Shown here: positions 16,246 to 24,883 of the stretch, one piece after another
How the letters are laid out: every line of letters begins with the position of its first letter
How positions within the stretch are numbered: the first letter of the stretch is position 1
NCBI RefSeq assembly: GCF_020731285.1
Contig: NZ_JAJFOW010000048.1
Coordinates: 1-46,830, forward strand
Reading direction: 5' to 3'
Source: Cohnella baijiui
GTDB taxonomy: Bacteria > Bacillota > Bacilli > Paenibacillales > Paenibacillaceae
Length of the DNA stretch: 46,830 bases
Program-made: the position numbers and the translations under genes
The notes under the pieces: generated by a model
The model's input: the letters and a program-made list of their open reading frames with translations, nothing else
Database searches by the model: none
What the model was told of the DNA's origin: nothing

Positions 16246-16683
16246 ATGGCGGAGCGCTATTACGTCGTCCGCGAGGATCTGCTGCCGGAGGGCATGCTCA
16301 AGACCGAGCAGGTCAAGGAGCTCCTTCGGCGCGGCGAAGCGGCCACCGTGCACGAAGCGGCGGAGAAGGTCGGCCTGAGCCGAAGCGCGTTTTATAAATA
16401 CAAAGACGGCGTTTATCCGCTCGAACAGGCGGCGCGGGAGCGCATAGCGACGCTGTCGCTCGATCTGGAGCATCGTTCGGGCGTCCTGTCCAAGGTGCTG
16501 GGCACGCTGGCGCAGAACGAAGGAAACGTCATGACCATCTCGCAGTCGATTCCGCTGCAGGGCATGGCCAACGTCGTCGTGACGCTCGACGTTTCGACGC
16601 TGAACGGGTCGCTGTCCGAGTTGCTAGAAAAGCTAAAGGCTCTGGACGGCGTCAAGCGGACGACCGTCGTCGGACGCAGTTGA
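16246..16683 (+). CDS. pheB: ACT-domain protein PheB
   Basis: A small ACT-domain protein of 146 aa, formerly annotated as a chorismate mutase but of uncertain function. The N-terminal part (about 1-55) looks like a helix-turn-helix (EAAEKVGLSRSAFYKYKDGV). The ACT domain (about 70-140) begins LSLDLEHRSGVLSKVLGTLA. The ATG at 16246 follows GGGAGGACGGAAG; earlier in-frame codons fall in the promoter. Its location at the head of an amino-acid operon suggests ligand sensing, which is inferred. Confidence 0.9.
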   Translation: MAERYYVVREDLLPEGMLKTEQVKELLRRGEAATVHEAAEKVGLSRSAFYKYKDGVYPLEQAARERIATLSLDLEHRSGVLSKVLGTLAQNEGNVMTISQSIPLQGMANVVVTLDVSTLNGSLSELLEKLKALDGVKRTTVVGRS

Positions 16684-16723
16684 ACGGCCGTCGAGGCCGA
16701 TGAGGAAGCGGAGGAGAACAGAC

Positions 16724-18010
16724 ATGAAGCCGGTCAAAGTGGGATTAATGGGGCTCGGAACAGTTGGAACTGGCGTCGTCCGAATCGTGGAAGGACATCA
16801 GGAGGACTTGCAAAGCCAGGTCGCGTCGCCGATCGTCATCTCCAAAATATTGGTCAAGAACCGCGCCAAGGCGCGCAGCGTATCGGTTGACGCCGACAAG
16901 TTGACGGAAGACCCTTGGGAAATCGTTCGGGATCCGGAGATCGACGTCGTCGTAGAAGTAATGGGCGGCGTTGCCTCCACGAAGGAATTGTTGCTCGAAG
17001 CGCTGGAGAGAGGCAAGCATATCGTCACTGCGAACAAGGACCTGATGGCGCTTCACGGGCCGGAAATTCTCGCGAAGGCGAAGGAAAAGGGCTGCGACGT
17101 CTTCTATGAGGCGAGCGTCGCCGGCGGCATCCCGATCATCCGGACGCTGATCGAAGGCTTCTCCTCGGACCGTATCACGAAGATCATGGGCATCGTGAAC
17201 GGGACAACCAACTACATCCTGACCAAGATGAGCCAGGAAGGGGCGGCCTACGCGGACGTCCTGAAGGAAGCCCAGGCGCTCGGCTATGCGGAGTCCGATC
17301 CGACCTCCGACGTGGAAGGCCTGGACGCGGCCCGCAAGATGACGATCCTCGCGACGCTCGGCTTTCGGGCGAACGTATCGTTGGATGACGTCGACGTCAA
17401 AGGCATCAGCTCCGTCACCCAGGAGGACATCCAGTACGCGCATCAGCTCGGTTACGAGGTCAAGCTGCTCGGCATTGCCGAGCGTCAGGACGACTACATC
17501 AGCGTCAGCGTGCAGCCGACGATGGTGAAGCGGAGCCATCCGATCGCCTCCGTGAACGGCGTGTTCAACGCGGTGTACGTCCACGGTGAAGCCGTTGGCG
17601 AGACGATGTTCTACGGTGCAGGCGCCGGCGAGCTGCCGACGGCGACCTCGGTCGTCGCCGACCTCGTGGCCGTCGTCAAAAACATGAAGCTCGGCGTAGG
17701 CGGCCGCCAAGCTTCCGTTTCCTACAAGGAGAAGAAGCTGAAAAGCGACGAGCAGATCGCTTCGAAGTACTTCCTGCTGCTGCACGTCGACGACCGCGCT
17801 GGTGTCCTGATGCAGATCGCTCAAGTATTCTCCAAGTACGACGTGAGCATCGAATCGGTCATGCAGCCGGCGACGCCGGGACAACAAGGCGCCGAGCTCA
17901 TCATCTCGACCCACGCGGTCAGCAAGGCGTCGATGAACCAGGTGCTGAAGGCATTCGAGGAGCTGACCTCCGTCCAGACGATCAAGAGCGTCTACCGGGT
18001 CGAGGGCTGA
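16724..18010 (+). CDS. hom: Homoserine dehydrogenase
   Basis: Reduces aspartate semialdehyde to homoserine with NAD(P)H, at the branch to threonine and methionine. It has 428 aa. The Rossmann motif GLMGLGTVGTGVV is at residues 7-19. The catalytic region YEASVAGGIPIIRTL and the substrate loop GIVNGTTNYILTKM follow, then GYAESDPTSDVEGLDAARK. A C-terminal ACT domain (about 350-428, HVDDRAGVLMQIAQVF) suggests threonine feedback. The ATG at 16724 is preceded by GCGGAGGAG; the upstream in-frame ATG at 16700 has poorer signals. Confidence 0.95.
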   Translation: MKPVKVGLMGLGTVGTGVVRIVEGHQEDLQSQVASPIVISKILVKNRAKARSVSVDADKLTEDPWEIVRDPEIDVVVEVMGGVASTKELLLEALERGKHIVTANKDLMALHGPEILAKAKEKGCDVFYEASVAGGIPIIRTLIEGFSSDRITKIMGIVNGTTNYILTKMSQEGAAYADVLKEAQALGYAESDPTSDVEGLDAARKMTILATLGFRANVSLDDVDVKGISSVTQEDIQYAHQLGYEVKLLGIAERQDDYISVSVQPTMVKRSHPIASVNGVFNAVYVHGEAVGETMFYGAGAGELPTATSVVADLVAVVKNMKLGVGGRQASVSYKEKKLKSDEQIASKYFLLLHVDDRAGVLMQIAQVFSKYDVSIESVMQPATPGQQGAELIISTHAVSKASMNQVLKAFEELTSVQTIKSVYRVEG

Positions 18011-18072
18011 CGACGTCTTTGCGTTCGCGTCCCGAACCGAAAAAGCAAGGCGATAACGGAAGGAGTTCCACG

Positions 18073-19119
18073 ATGAGCAACGAACGAATGAGCGTCTCGG
18101 GCGAGGGAGAGACGCAGCGCGCCATCCTCCGCGACCGCGTCGTGGCGAAGGTGCCGGCCAGCACGGCCAACCTCGGGCCCGGCTTCGATGCGCTCGGCAT
18201 GGCCTTATCTCTTTATGCCTGGGTGGATTTGCGGCCTGCCGCAAAGACGACGGTTACTTTGTACGGCGACAATTTGAGCGGCGTCCCCGAGGATAAGACC
18301 AACCTCGTCTATGAGGTGGCACAGTCGGTGTTCGCGCGAGCCGGGCGGGACGTTCCCGAGCTTGCCATCGGCATCCGCAGCGATATCCCCTTGACGCGGG
18401 GACTCGGCAGCAGCGCATCGGCTATCGTCGGCGCCCTCGTCGCCGCCAACGCGCTGATCGGCGATCCGCTTTCGCAAGACGAGCTGTTCCAGATGGCGAC
18501 CGCCTTGGAGGACCATCCCGACAACGTCGGCGCCTCGCTGTACGGCGGCATCGTGGCGGCCGCCTGGGACGGCAAGCGGGCCGAAGCCGTCCGCTTCGAT
18601 CCTCCGGCGGGTCTCGCCGCGCTCGTGGCGATTCCGGCCTTCGAACTGTCGACCAAACACGCGCGCAACGTGCTGCCCCGCGAAGTGGCGATGGGCGATG
18701 CCGTGTTTAACGTGGCGCACGGCGCGCTGCTGACGGCGGCGCTCGTGACCGGAAAGCTGGACGTGCTGAAGCACGCCTTGCGGGACAAGCTGCATCAGCC
18801 GTATCGCGCCGCGCTCGTCCCTGGCATGGAGACGATTCTTCGCGAAGCGCCGGACCACGGAGCCTTCGGCGCGGTGCTGTCCGGGGCGGGCCCGACGCTC
18901 CTCTTGCTGGCCGAGGACGGCGGCGGCCGCGAAGCCGAGCTGGAGCGCTTCGTAACCGAAGCGATGGCCCGCGAAGGCATCTCCATCTCGCTGCGCTGGC
19001 TGGCGCCCAGTCTGGCGGGCCCGGAGGTACGGGCGCTCAGCTCGGGCGACCCGGACTACGCGAGGGAGCCGCATGAAGTACTCGTCGCGGCGCAGCCGGG
19101 GGAGGAGGTGCGGGCATGA
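18073..19119 (+). CDS. thrB: Homoserine kinase
   Basis: A GHMP-family kinase that phosphorylates homoserine for threonine synthesis. It has 348 aa, slightly longer than usual, with about 20 extra N-terminal residues. Motif 1, KVPASTANLGPGFDALGMAL, is near residues 26-45. The ATP loop is LTRGLGSSASAIVGALVAAN, and motif 3 is GAVLSGAGPTLLLL. GGAAGGAG precedes ATG 18073. No thrC is present between hom and thrB, so threonine synthase must be elsewhere. It overlaps pheA by 4 nt (ATGA). Confidence 0.94.
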   Translation: MSNERMSVSGEGETQRAILRDRVVAKVPASTANLGPGFDALGMALSLYAWVDLRPAAKTTVTLYGDNLSGVPEDKTNLVYEVAQSVFARAGRDVPELAIGIRSDIPLTRGLGSSASAIVGALVAANALIGDPLSQDELFQMATALEDHPDNVGASLYGGIVAAAWDGKRAEAVRFDPPAGLAALVAIPAFELSTKHARNVLPREVAMGDAVFNVAHGALLTAALVTGKLDVLKHALRDKLHQPYRAALVPGMETILREAPDHGAFGAVLSGAGPTLLLLAEDGGGREAELERFVTEAMAREGISISLRWLAPSLAGPEVRALSSGDPDYAREPHEVLVAAQPGEEVRA

Positions 19120-19994
19120 CGAAGCTGCCTTCCGCTGCCGCGCTTCCCCGGGGTACGTTTTCGGACGAGGCCGCCCGCTACTTTTTCCGCGACGACACGG
19201 TGGAGCTGAAATATCACAAGATGATCGCCGACGTGTTCAAGTCCACGGTCCGAGGCGACACGGACTGGAGCGTCATTCCGATCGAGAATACGATCGACGG
19301 CTCCGTTAGCTTGCATACCGACTGGCTGGTGCACGAGGTAGAGCTGCCGATTCGCGCCGAATGGGTTTTTCCCGCGATCCAGAATCTGGTTGGCCGCGCC
19401 GCCGAGCTTACGCCGGAGAGCGGGTCCGATTGGGATCCCTCGCGCATCGTCAAGGTGATCAGCCACCCGGTCGCGATGGCGCAATGCTACGAATTTCTGC
19501 GGTCGCGCATCCCGCACGCGGAGCTGGAGACGCTAAGCAGCACCGCCGAGGCGATCCGCACCGTCGGCGACAATCCCGGGCAGGGCTGGGTCGCCATCGG
19601 CACGAAGACGGCCGCCGCCGACAACGGTCTGGACGTCCTCGTGGAGGGCGTGACCGATCACGACAACAACTACACCCGCTTTCTCCTCGTCGGCCATCGG
19701 GCGTACGAGTCGGCTTCGGCGACACGGTTCAAAACGAGCGTCCTGGTCACGCTGCCGGAAGATTATCCTGGCGCGCTCCATCAAGTGTTGGCGGCTTTTT
19801 CCTGGCGACGGATCAACCTTTCGCGAATCGAGTCCCGTCCGACGAAAAAGAAGCTCGGAAGCTACTACTTCTGGATAGACATCGACATGTCGATGGATAC
19901 GGTGCTGCTGCCTGCGGCCATCGCCGAGATCGAAGCGATCGGCTGTCAAGTACGCATTCTCGGTTCCTATCCCAGCTTTCCATTCGAAGGATAA
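19116..19994 (+). CDS. pheA: Prephenate dehydratase
   Basis: Converts prephenate to phenylpyruvate for phenylalanine synthesis. It has 292 aa. The dehydratase domain includes VIPIENTIDGSVSLHTDWLV near residues 51-70 and NYTRFLLVG near residues 186-194, with the catalytic Thr of the TRF motif. The ACT regulatory domain is at about 207-292, with ESRPTKKKLGSYYFWID as the Phe-binding signature. The first strand (AALPRGTFSDEA) departs slightly from the usual GPxGTF. The start overlaps thrB. In B. subtilis pheA directly follows pheB; here hom and thrB are placed between them. Confidence 0.94.
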   Translation: MTKLPSAAALPRGTFSDEAARYFFRDDTVELKYHKMIADVFKSTVRGDTDWSVIPIENTIDGSVSLHTDWLVHEVELPIRAEWVFPAIQNLVGRAAELTPESGSDWDPSRIVKVISHPVAMAQCYEFLRSRIPHAELETLSSTAEAIRTVGDNPGQGWVAIGTKTAAADNGLDVLVEGVTDHDNNYTRFLLVGHRAYESASATRFKTSVLVTLPEDYPGALHQVLAAFSWRRINLSRIESRPTKKKLGSYYFWIDIDMSMDTVLLPAAIAEIEAIGCQVRILGSYPSFPFEG

Positions 19995-20016
19995 TCTTTG
20001 GAGGTGCCGTTCTCGC

Positions 20017-20898
20017 ATGGCGGAGCAATGGATTTATCTCAACGGGGAGTTCGTCAGCAAGGAAAACGCCAAAATTTCGGTTTACGATCACGGTTTTCTG
20101 TACGGAGACGGCATCTTTGAGGGCATCCGCATCTATGACGGGAACATCTTTCGCTGCAAGGAGCATCTCGACCGGTTGTACGATTCGGCGAAGTCCATCA
20201 TGCTGGACATCCCGCTTGCACCGGACGACATGCAAGCTGCATTGGTCGAGACGATCCGCAAAAACGAGCTTCGCGACGGCTACATCCGGCTCGTGGTCTC
20301 TCGCGGTCCAGGCAACCTCGGGCTCGATCCGCTGCGCTGCCCGACCGCTTTCGTCGTCATCATCGTCGAGCAGTTGGCCATCTACCCGGAGGAAGCGTAC
20401 CGCGACGGGCTTCGGTCCGTTTCGGTCAGCCCGCGGCGCAACCTTCCGGACGCGCTCAATCCGAAGATCAAATCGCTGAACTACCTGAACAACGTGCTGG
20501 TGAAGATCCAGTCCAACCAGGCGGGCGTCGGAGAAGCGATCATGTTGAACGCGCAGGGTTACGTCGCCGAAGGTTCCAGCGACAACATCTTCATCGTGAA
20601 GCGAGGAGTCGTCTTTACGCCGCCTTGCTATATCGGGGCGCTCGAAGGCATTACGCGCGGCGCGATTATGGAGCTGTGTGAGCGGCTTGGCTACAAGTTG
20701 AAAGAAGAGCCGTTCACGCTGCACGACGTCTATACCGCCGACGAAGTCTTTTTCACCGGCACCGCAGCGGAAGTGATCGCCGTGCGCGAAGTCGACGGCC
20801 GCGTCATTGGATCGGGCCAGGCTGGCCCCGTCACGGCCCGGCTGCTCGAGGAGTTCCGCAAGCTGGTCATCGTAGACGGCGTAAAGGTTTATGATTAA
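20017..20898 (+). CDS. ilvE: Branched-chain amino-acid aminotransferase
   Basis: A class IV PLP aminotransferase of 293 aa that performs the last step of Leu, Ile and Val synthesis. The N-terminal motif YDHGFLYGDGIFEGIRIYDG is near residues 23-42. The Schiff-base lysine is likely Lys152 in NPKIKSLNYLNNV, and the cofactor phosphate region is EGSSDNIFIVKRG followed by GITRGAIMELC. This compact subfamily could also act as a D-amino-acid or ADC-lyase type enzyme, but the operon context supports IlvE. TTGGAGGTG precedes the ATG. It is the last gene of the operon. Confidence 0.9.
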   Translation: MAEQWIYLNGEFVSKENAKISVYDHGFLYGDGIFEGIRIYDGNIFRCKEHLDRLYDSAKSIMLDIPLAPDDMQAALVETIRKNELRDGYIRLVVSRGPGNLGLDPLRCPTAFVVIIVEQLAIYPEEAYRDGLRSVSVSPRRNLPDALNPKIKSLNYLNNVLVKIQSNQAGVGEAIMLNAQGYVAEGSSDNIFIVKRGVVFTPPCYIGALEGITRGAIMELCERLGYKLKEEPFTLHDVYTADEVFFTGTAAEVIAVREVDGRVIGSGQAGPVTARLLEEFRKLVIVDGVKVYD

Positions 20899-20913
20899 AT
20901 AACGGTAACTCGT

Positions 20914-20967
20914 AAGAGGCGCTCATGAGGAGCTTGCGGATTCGCCGCGCTCCCGAGCGTCTCTTTT
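20914..20967 (+). terminator. Long-hairpin intrinsic terminator after ilvE
   Basis: AAGAGGCGCTC (20914-20924) pairs with GAGCGTCTCTT (20955-20965), with one G-U pair. An inner GGAGC/GCTCC pairing lies inside it, and TTTT ends the structure. Confidence 0.78.
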
Positions 20968-21008
20968 GCTATCCTGTGGGCGGTTCCTCCTCTCTCCAGC
21001 TCCACTGG

Positions 21009-21474
21009 CGAGCCTTTGCACATTATCCCCTTTGCTCAGGATAAGGTGTTCGCATGACGGCCTATGTACGATATCCCCTTCGCTCAGGACAAGGTACTCG
21101 CATGGCGGCCTACGCACGATATCCCCTTCGCTCAGGACCGGGTGTTCGTATGGCGGCCTATGCACGATATCCCCTTCGCTCAGGACCAGGTGTTCGCGTG
21201 GCGGCCTACGCACGATATCCCCTTCGCTCAGGACAAGGTGCTCGCATGGCGGCCTACGCACGATATCCCCTTCGCTCAAGGCAAGGTGCTCGCATGACGG
21301 CCTTTGCACGATATCCCCTTCGCTCAGGACAAGGTACTCGCATGGCGGCCTTTGCACGATATCCCCTTCGCTCAGGACAAGGTGCTCGCATGACGGCCTA
21401 CGCACGATATCCCCTTCGCTCAGGACAAGGTGCTCGCATGACGGCCTACGCACGATATCCCCTTCGCTCAGGAA
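21009..21474. repeat. Tandem array of ten 48-bp repeats (forward)
   Basis: The core TATCCCCTTCGCTCAGGA recurs at 21024, 21072, 21120, 21168, 21216, 21264, 21312, 21360, 21408 and 21456, an exact 48-bp step. The inter-core sequence (GCATGACGGCCTACGCACGA type) is also conserved, with C/T and G/A changes. Because 48 is a multiple of three, several frames stay open on both strands, giving spurious ORFs of 140-176 codons with repeated 16-residue units. No Shine-Dalgarno is seen before them. I regard the array as non-coding. Confidence 0.88.
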
Positions 21475-21544
21475 GTATCGTTAAATAGCCCCTAAATTCT
21501 GGGTGTGAGAATCATGCGGAATACCTCCAACAACAGGGATGCAT

Positions 21545-21742
21545 CTGAGCAAAGGGGTTTTCGCCCAGAAGAAACCACTTTCTTCTGAGCGAGGGGGATA
21601 TCGTACAAATGTCCAGAAAAGATCGATTTCCTGAGCGAAGGGGATATTGCGCAAAAGGCGAAAAACGCTCCATCTCCTGAGCGAAGGGGATATCGTCCTA
21701 AAGGACGAAAATACACTCGGTTCCCTAAACAACGGGATATCG
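21545..21742. repeat. Five inverted, diverged copies of the 48-bp repeat core
   Basis: CTGAGCGAAGGGGATATCG or a variant occurs at 21545, 21585, 21631, 21677 and 21725. This is the reverse complement of the core of the preceding array. Steps are 40, 46, 46 and 48 bp, and only the core is conserved while the spacers differ. Together the two sets form a large imperfect inverted repeat around about 21475-21544. The remaining sequence to 21960 holds no gene apart from the LysM gene's own upstream region. Confidence 0.8.
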
Positions 21743-21822
21743 TCTAAATTTAAGACGAAGCAGAAATTCGAGCGAAACCCGGTGACAGAGCTTTTTAAAA
21801 ATCAGCGAATGCTCGGGCCGGA

Positions 21823-21851
21823 TCATATTCCTGCCATGGGGTGCATTTGCC
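21823..21851 (+). promoter_or_regulatory. Candidate sigma-E promoter upstream of the LysM gene
   Basis: TCATATT at 21823-21829 matches the sigma-E -35 consensus fully. At a 14-nt spacing the -10 reads CATTTGCC, which matches only the first three positions of CATACAHT. The call is therefore weak. The leader to the GTG at 21961 would be about 100 nt and contains the 12-bp palindrome GGGCGATCGCCC at 21916-21927. Confidence 0.3.
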
Positions 21852-21960
21852 TAGCTTTTTTTGCGGCAGGGATGTCAAACGCCTAACTCCTGCATAGGAT
21901 GTAGGGATTGCGCGAGGGCGATCGCCCGCACGTGAAGTCTAGCCATCAGGAGGGAACCGA

Positions 21961-24096
21961 GTGAAGATCCATATCGTGAAAAGCGGGGATACGCTGTATC
22001 TGCTGGCCAAAAAATACGGCGTTCCGCTGGAAGAGCTGATCGCGGCCAACCCGGAGATCGCGAATCCGAACGAAATCTCGACAGGGATGAAGATCAAGAT
22101 TCCGATGCCGGCTAAACCGGCCTACGAAATCGAGCAACAGCACACGGTGCAGCAAGGTGATACGCTGTGGAAGCTGTCGAAAGCCTGGGGGATTCCGCTG
22201 GCGGACATGATCGCCGCGAACCCGCAGCTCAAAAATCCAAACGCGCTCCTGACCGGAGAGGTCGTCAACATTCCGAAGCTGCCGGCCACCTCCGCGGAGG
22301 CGGAAATGCCAGTCGCGGAAGCTATGTCGTCCGGGCATGACCCCCATGGACACCATGAAGGCCACCACGCCCATGGAGGTCATCATGCAGGCCACCTCGC
22401 AGGCCACGTTGGCGGCATTGCTTCGAAGGTGCATGATACCGTCACCGGTTGGCTGCCTACCGGAAAGCCTCACACCGGAGTCAAGCCGGGTACGAATGTC
22501 AAGCCGAGCACCGAAGTCAAGCCGAACATGGAAGTGAAACCGAACACGGAAGTGAAACCGATCACGGAAATGAAACCGATCACGGAAATGAAACCGAACA
22601 CGGAAGTGAAGCCGAATACGGAAGTGAAACCGAGCACGGAGGTTAAACCGAGTACGGAAGTAAAGATGGAACTCGAGGTCGAAGTCGAGGTGGAGGCGCC
22701 TGCTGCGCCAATTCTGCCGAAGCCGTCATATCCGGTTAAACTCCCTGAGGCAACATACGGATACCCGTCGCACCATGGCTATCCGGCACAATCGGCTGAA
22801 TACAGTCCAAGTGTGGATCTGTTCAAACAGTTTCCGGTACCGGCGGTAGAAGCTATGGCTCAGCCTGCTCCTTCATCCTACGGTTATGCGCCCGAAGCCG
22901 TCTCGCCAGCTACGACAAGCGGTTACGGTACGACGCAAGTGTCGCCAGCGGCAACGGGCGGTCATGGCTACGGCATGGGCCCGACGCAGGTATCGCCCAC
23001 GATGACGAGCGGCTACGGCATGGGCCCAACGCAGGTATCGCCCGCGATGACGAGCGGCTACGGCATGAACCCGACGCAGGTATCGCCCGCGATGACGAGC
23101 GGCTACGGTATGAGCCCGACGGAAGTTTCGCCTGCGATGACGAGCGGCTACGGCATGAGCCCGACGCAGGTTTCGCCCGCTGCAACGTCAGGGTACCCGA
23201 ATGTTTCTCCTGCGGAAATGTATACCGTCCACAGTGTACAACCGGGGATCGGCGGTCTACCGGGTCTCGGTCCGACGAATATCGGCCATCTTGGCGGTCT
23301 CGGTCCGACGAACATCGGCGGCCTGCCTGGTCACCTCGGTGGGCTAGGTCCAACGAATATCGGCGGCCTGCCGGGCCTCGGCCCGACGAATATCGGCGGC
23401 TTGCCTGGCCATCTTGGAGGACTCGGTCCAACAAATATCGGCGGTCTGCCGGGCCTCGGCCCGACGAACATCGGCGGCATCGGACCGCTTCCGATCCAAC
23501 CGATCGCATGGCCGGCCGGAGAATGCCATCCTTGCGCAGGAACGCCGGTCTACCCGGCTGCAACGTCTCCCGCGGCAGTAGCGCCCGCAGCGGGAACTTA
23601 CGGCACGGCAGTCTCTCCGGCTTCCGTCGGACCGGAAGGTTATCCGATGCCGTATGACATGGCCGTCTCGCCGACGGCGACCGGGGCGATGCCAAACGTG
23701 CAACCATACGGCATGGCCGTCTCGCCGGCGGCGACCGGGGCGATGCCAAACGTGCAACCATACGGCATGGCCGTTTCTCCGGCTGCGACAGGCGCCGTCC
23801 CGTACGCCTACCCGTACGGACATTACGGGTACGAAGCCGGACGCGTTGACGGAGCGAGCTACGGCTACTATGGCTACAATGGCGCGTACGATGGCGCAAG
23901 CTATTTAGCAGGCGGCTATCCGGAGGCGCAACAGACCGAGGAGCAGGAAGAGCAGGAGGAGCGGGCCGTCAGTTCGTCGAGCGTCGATAAGGCGTCCGCG
24001 TCCAAAAAAGCTTCGGTCGCCAAAGTGAAAGCCAAGCCGAAAGCACGGACATCCGTCCCGAAGCGCAAGGAAAGCCTTCCATGGATCAAATGGTAA
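21961..24096 (+). CDS. safA: SafA/ExsA-like LysM spore-coat scaffold with nested repeats
   Basis: In B. subtilis SafA, encoded next to bofC, organises the inner coat and binds cortex peptidoglycan; ExsA is the B. cereus counterpart. The product has 711 aa. LysM domains are at residues 1-48 and 58-107. A His-rich stretch (127-149) is followed by hexapeptide repeats KPNTEV (181-240). Then come 15-residue repeats around GYGMxPTQVSPAMTS (335-410), GLGPTNIGG units (435-506), 18-residue repeats PYGMAVSPAATGAMPNVQ (564-617), a Tyr/Gly-rich segment and a Lys-rich tail. A CHPC pair is at 522-525. Tyrosine and lysine content suits cross-linking (inference). The GTG start follows CAGGAGGG. Naming rests on LysM architecture and synteny. 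Confidence 0.75.
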   Translation: MKIHIVKSGDTLYLLAKKYGVPLEELIAANPEIANPNEISTGMKIKIPMPAKPAYEIEQQHTVQQGDTLWKLSKAWGIPLADMIAANPQLKNPNALLTGEVVNIPKLPATSAEAEMPVAEAMSSGHDPHGHHEGHHAHGGHHAGHLAGHVGGIASKVHDTVTGWLPTGKPHTGVKPGTNVKPSTEVKPNMEVKPNTEVKPITEMKPITEMKPNTEVKPNTEVKPSTEVKPSTEVKMELEVEVEVEAPAAPILPKPSYPVKLPEATYGYPSHHGYPAQSAEYSPSVDLFKQFPVPAVEAMAQPAPSSYGYAPEAVSPATTSGYGTTQVSPAATGGHGYGMGPTQVSPTMTSGYGMGPTQVSPAMTSGYGMNPTQVSPAMTSGYGMSPTEVSPAMTSGYGMSPTQVSPAATSGYPNVSPAEMYTVHSVQPGIGGLPGLGPTNIGHLGGLGPTNIGGLPGHLGGLGPTNIGGLPGLGPTNIGGLPGHLGGLGPTNIGGLPGLGPTNIGGIGPLPIQPIAWPAGECHPCAGTPVYPAATSPAAVAPAAGTYGTAVSPASVGPEGYPMPYDMAVSPTATGAMPNVQPYGMAVSPAATGAMPNVQPYGMAVSPAATGAVPYAYPYGHYGYEAGRVDGASYGYYGYNGAYDGASYLAGGYPEAQQTEEQEEQEERAVSSSSVDKASASKKASVAKVKAKPKARTSVPKRKESLPWIKW

Positions 24097-24102
24097 TCTG
24101 AC

Positions 24103-24132
24103 GCATACCCGCCGTTCCCCCGGGCAACAATA
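24103..24132 (+). promoter_or_regulatory. Sigma-F-type forespore promoter of bofC
   Basis: GCATA at 24103-24107 fits the -35 consensus GYWTA. After exactly 15 nt, GGCAACAATA at 24123-24132 fits every position of the -10 consensus GGNRANAHTR. It lies 27 nt before the GTG start and just after the LysM gene stop. BofC is a forespore protein in B. subtilis, which supports the call. Confidence 0.65.
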
Positions 24133-24158
24133 GGAAAAAAGCAAAGAAGGGGATAACG

Positions 24159-24857
24159 GTGTTCGGGTTTCGCATCAAAGAACTGAAAAAACGATTGAAA
24201 CGCCACCGCCGCCCGATTCTCACGCTTGGAACGTGGACGGCCGCCGTACTGACGGCGGCCGTCGCCCTCGCCCTCATCGTGAACCGTTCCGGCGCCGGAC
24301 CCGCGGGACCTTCGCCGAGCGAAGGCAGTGCCGCGCCCGCCTGGTCGGACAACCTCTCGTTCGAATCTCCGTCGTCGGAACGGGGCAAGGCGATCGCCGC
24401 GCTGGCGGGGCAGCCGGGCGACGTCGAAGTCGTGCTGCATCGCGCTTTTTTATGCGGGGAAGAGACGCGAAAGCTGGGGAGATTTTCGACGAACGAAGCG
24501 ATCGACCTGCTCAAGTCCCATCGGGAATGGTCCGCCTCTTTCGACGGGGCGGGACGGGTCGTCATGGAGGAAGCTGTCGACGATCTGTCTCCGATATGCC
24601 GGGAAACGGCGTTTATCGGCCTGGACCGAGACGGCAACCTGTCGCTGTTCGACGGACCGCCGCGAAAGGAGAAGGTGATCCGCACCTTTTTCCAGTTGGA
24701 CGTCAAGTCGCTCGAGAGCAGCTTGTCCAAGGAGCGGATGCGCGAGCTGACGGAGGGCATCCGCGTCACGAACCGCGATTCTTACAATCACGTGCTCACC
24801 CGGTACGTCGAATACGCGAGGGATCGGGCGCAAGGGAGTTTGAAGCGGGCGGAATAG
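24159..24857 (+). CDS. bofC: BofC-like forespore regulator of the sigma-K checkpoint
   Basis: BofC acts in the space between forespore membranes and restrains SpoIVB, delaying activation of SpoIVFB and sigma-K. The product has 232 aa: a basic N-terminus, a single membrane or signal segment at about residues 24-42, then the BofC region with VVLHRAFLCGEETRKLG, followed by the conserved pattern VVMEEAVDDLSPICRE, GFIxLDxxGxLSLFDGPP type, and a helical C-terminus (VIRTFFQLDVKSLES). The GTG start follows AAGAAGGGG. The partners SpoIVFA and SpoIVFB are encoded at 9401-11318 in this window. SpoIVB is not in the window. Confidence 0.82.
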   Translation: MFGFRIKELKKRLKRHRRPILTLGTWTAAVLTAAVALALIVNRSGAGPAGPSPSEGSAAPAWSDNLSFESPSSERGKAIAALAGQPGDVEVVLHRAFLCGEETRKLGRFSTNEAIDLLKSHREWSASFDGAGRVVMEEAVDDLSPICRETAFIGLDRDGNLSLFDGPPRKEKVIRTFFQLDVKSLESSLSKERMRELTEGIRVTNRDSYNHVLTRYVEYARDRAQGSLKRAE

Positions 24858-24883
24858 GTGCGACTCGCGCCGCATCGGACATG

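Noticed and set aside
21009..21474. CRISPR array
   Set aside because: The whole 48-bp unit is conserved, so there are no unique spacers, and no cas genes are nearby.
20923..21488. ORFs of 144-176 codons on both strands with 16-residue repeats
   Set aside because: They arise because the 48-bp repeat is a multiple of three and lacks stops. Several frames are open at once, and none has a ribosome-binding site.
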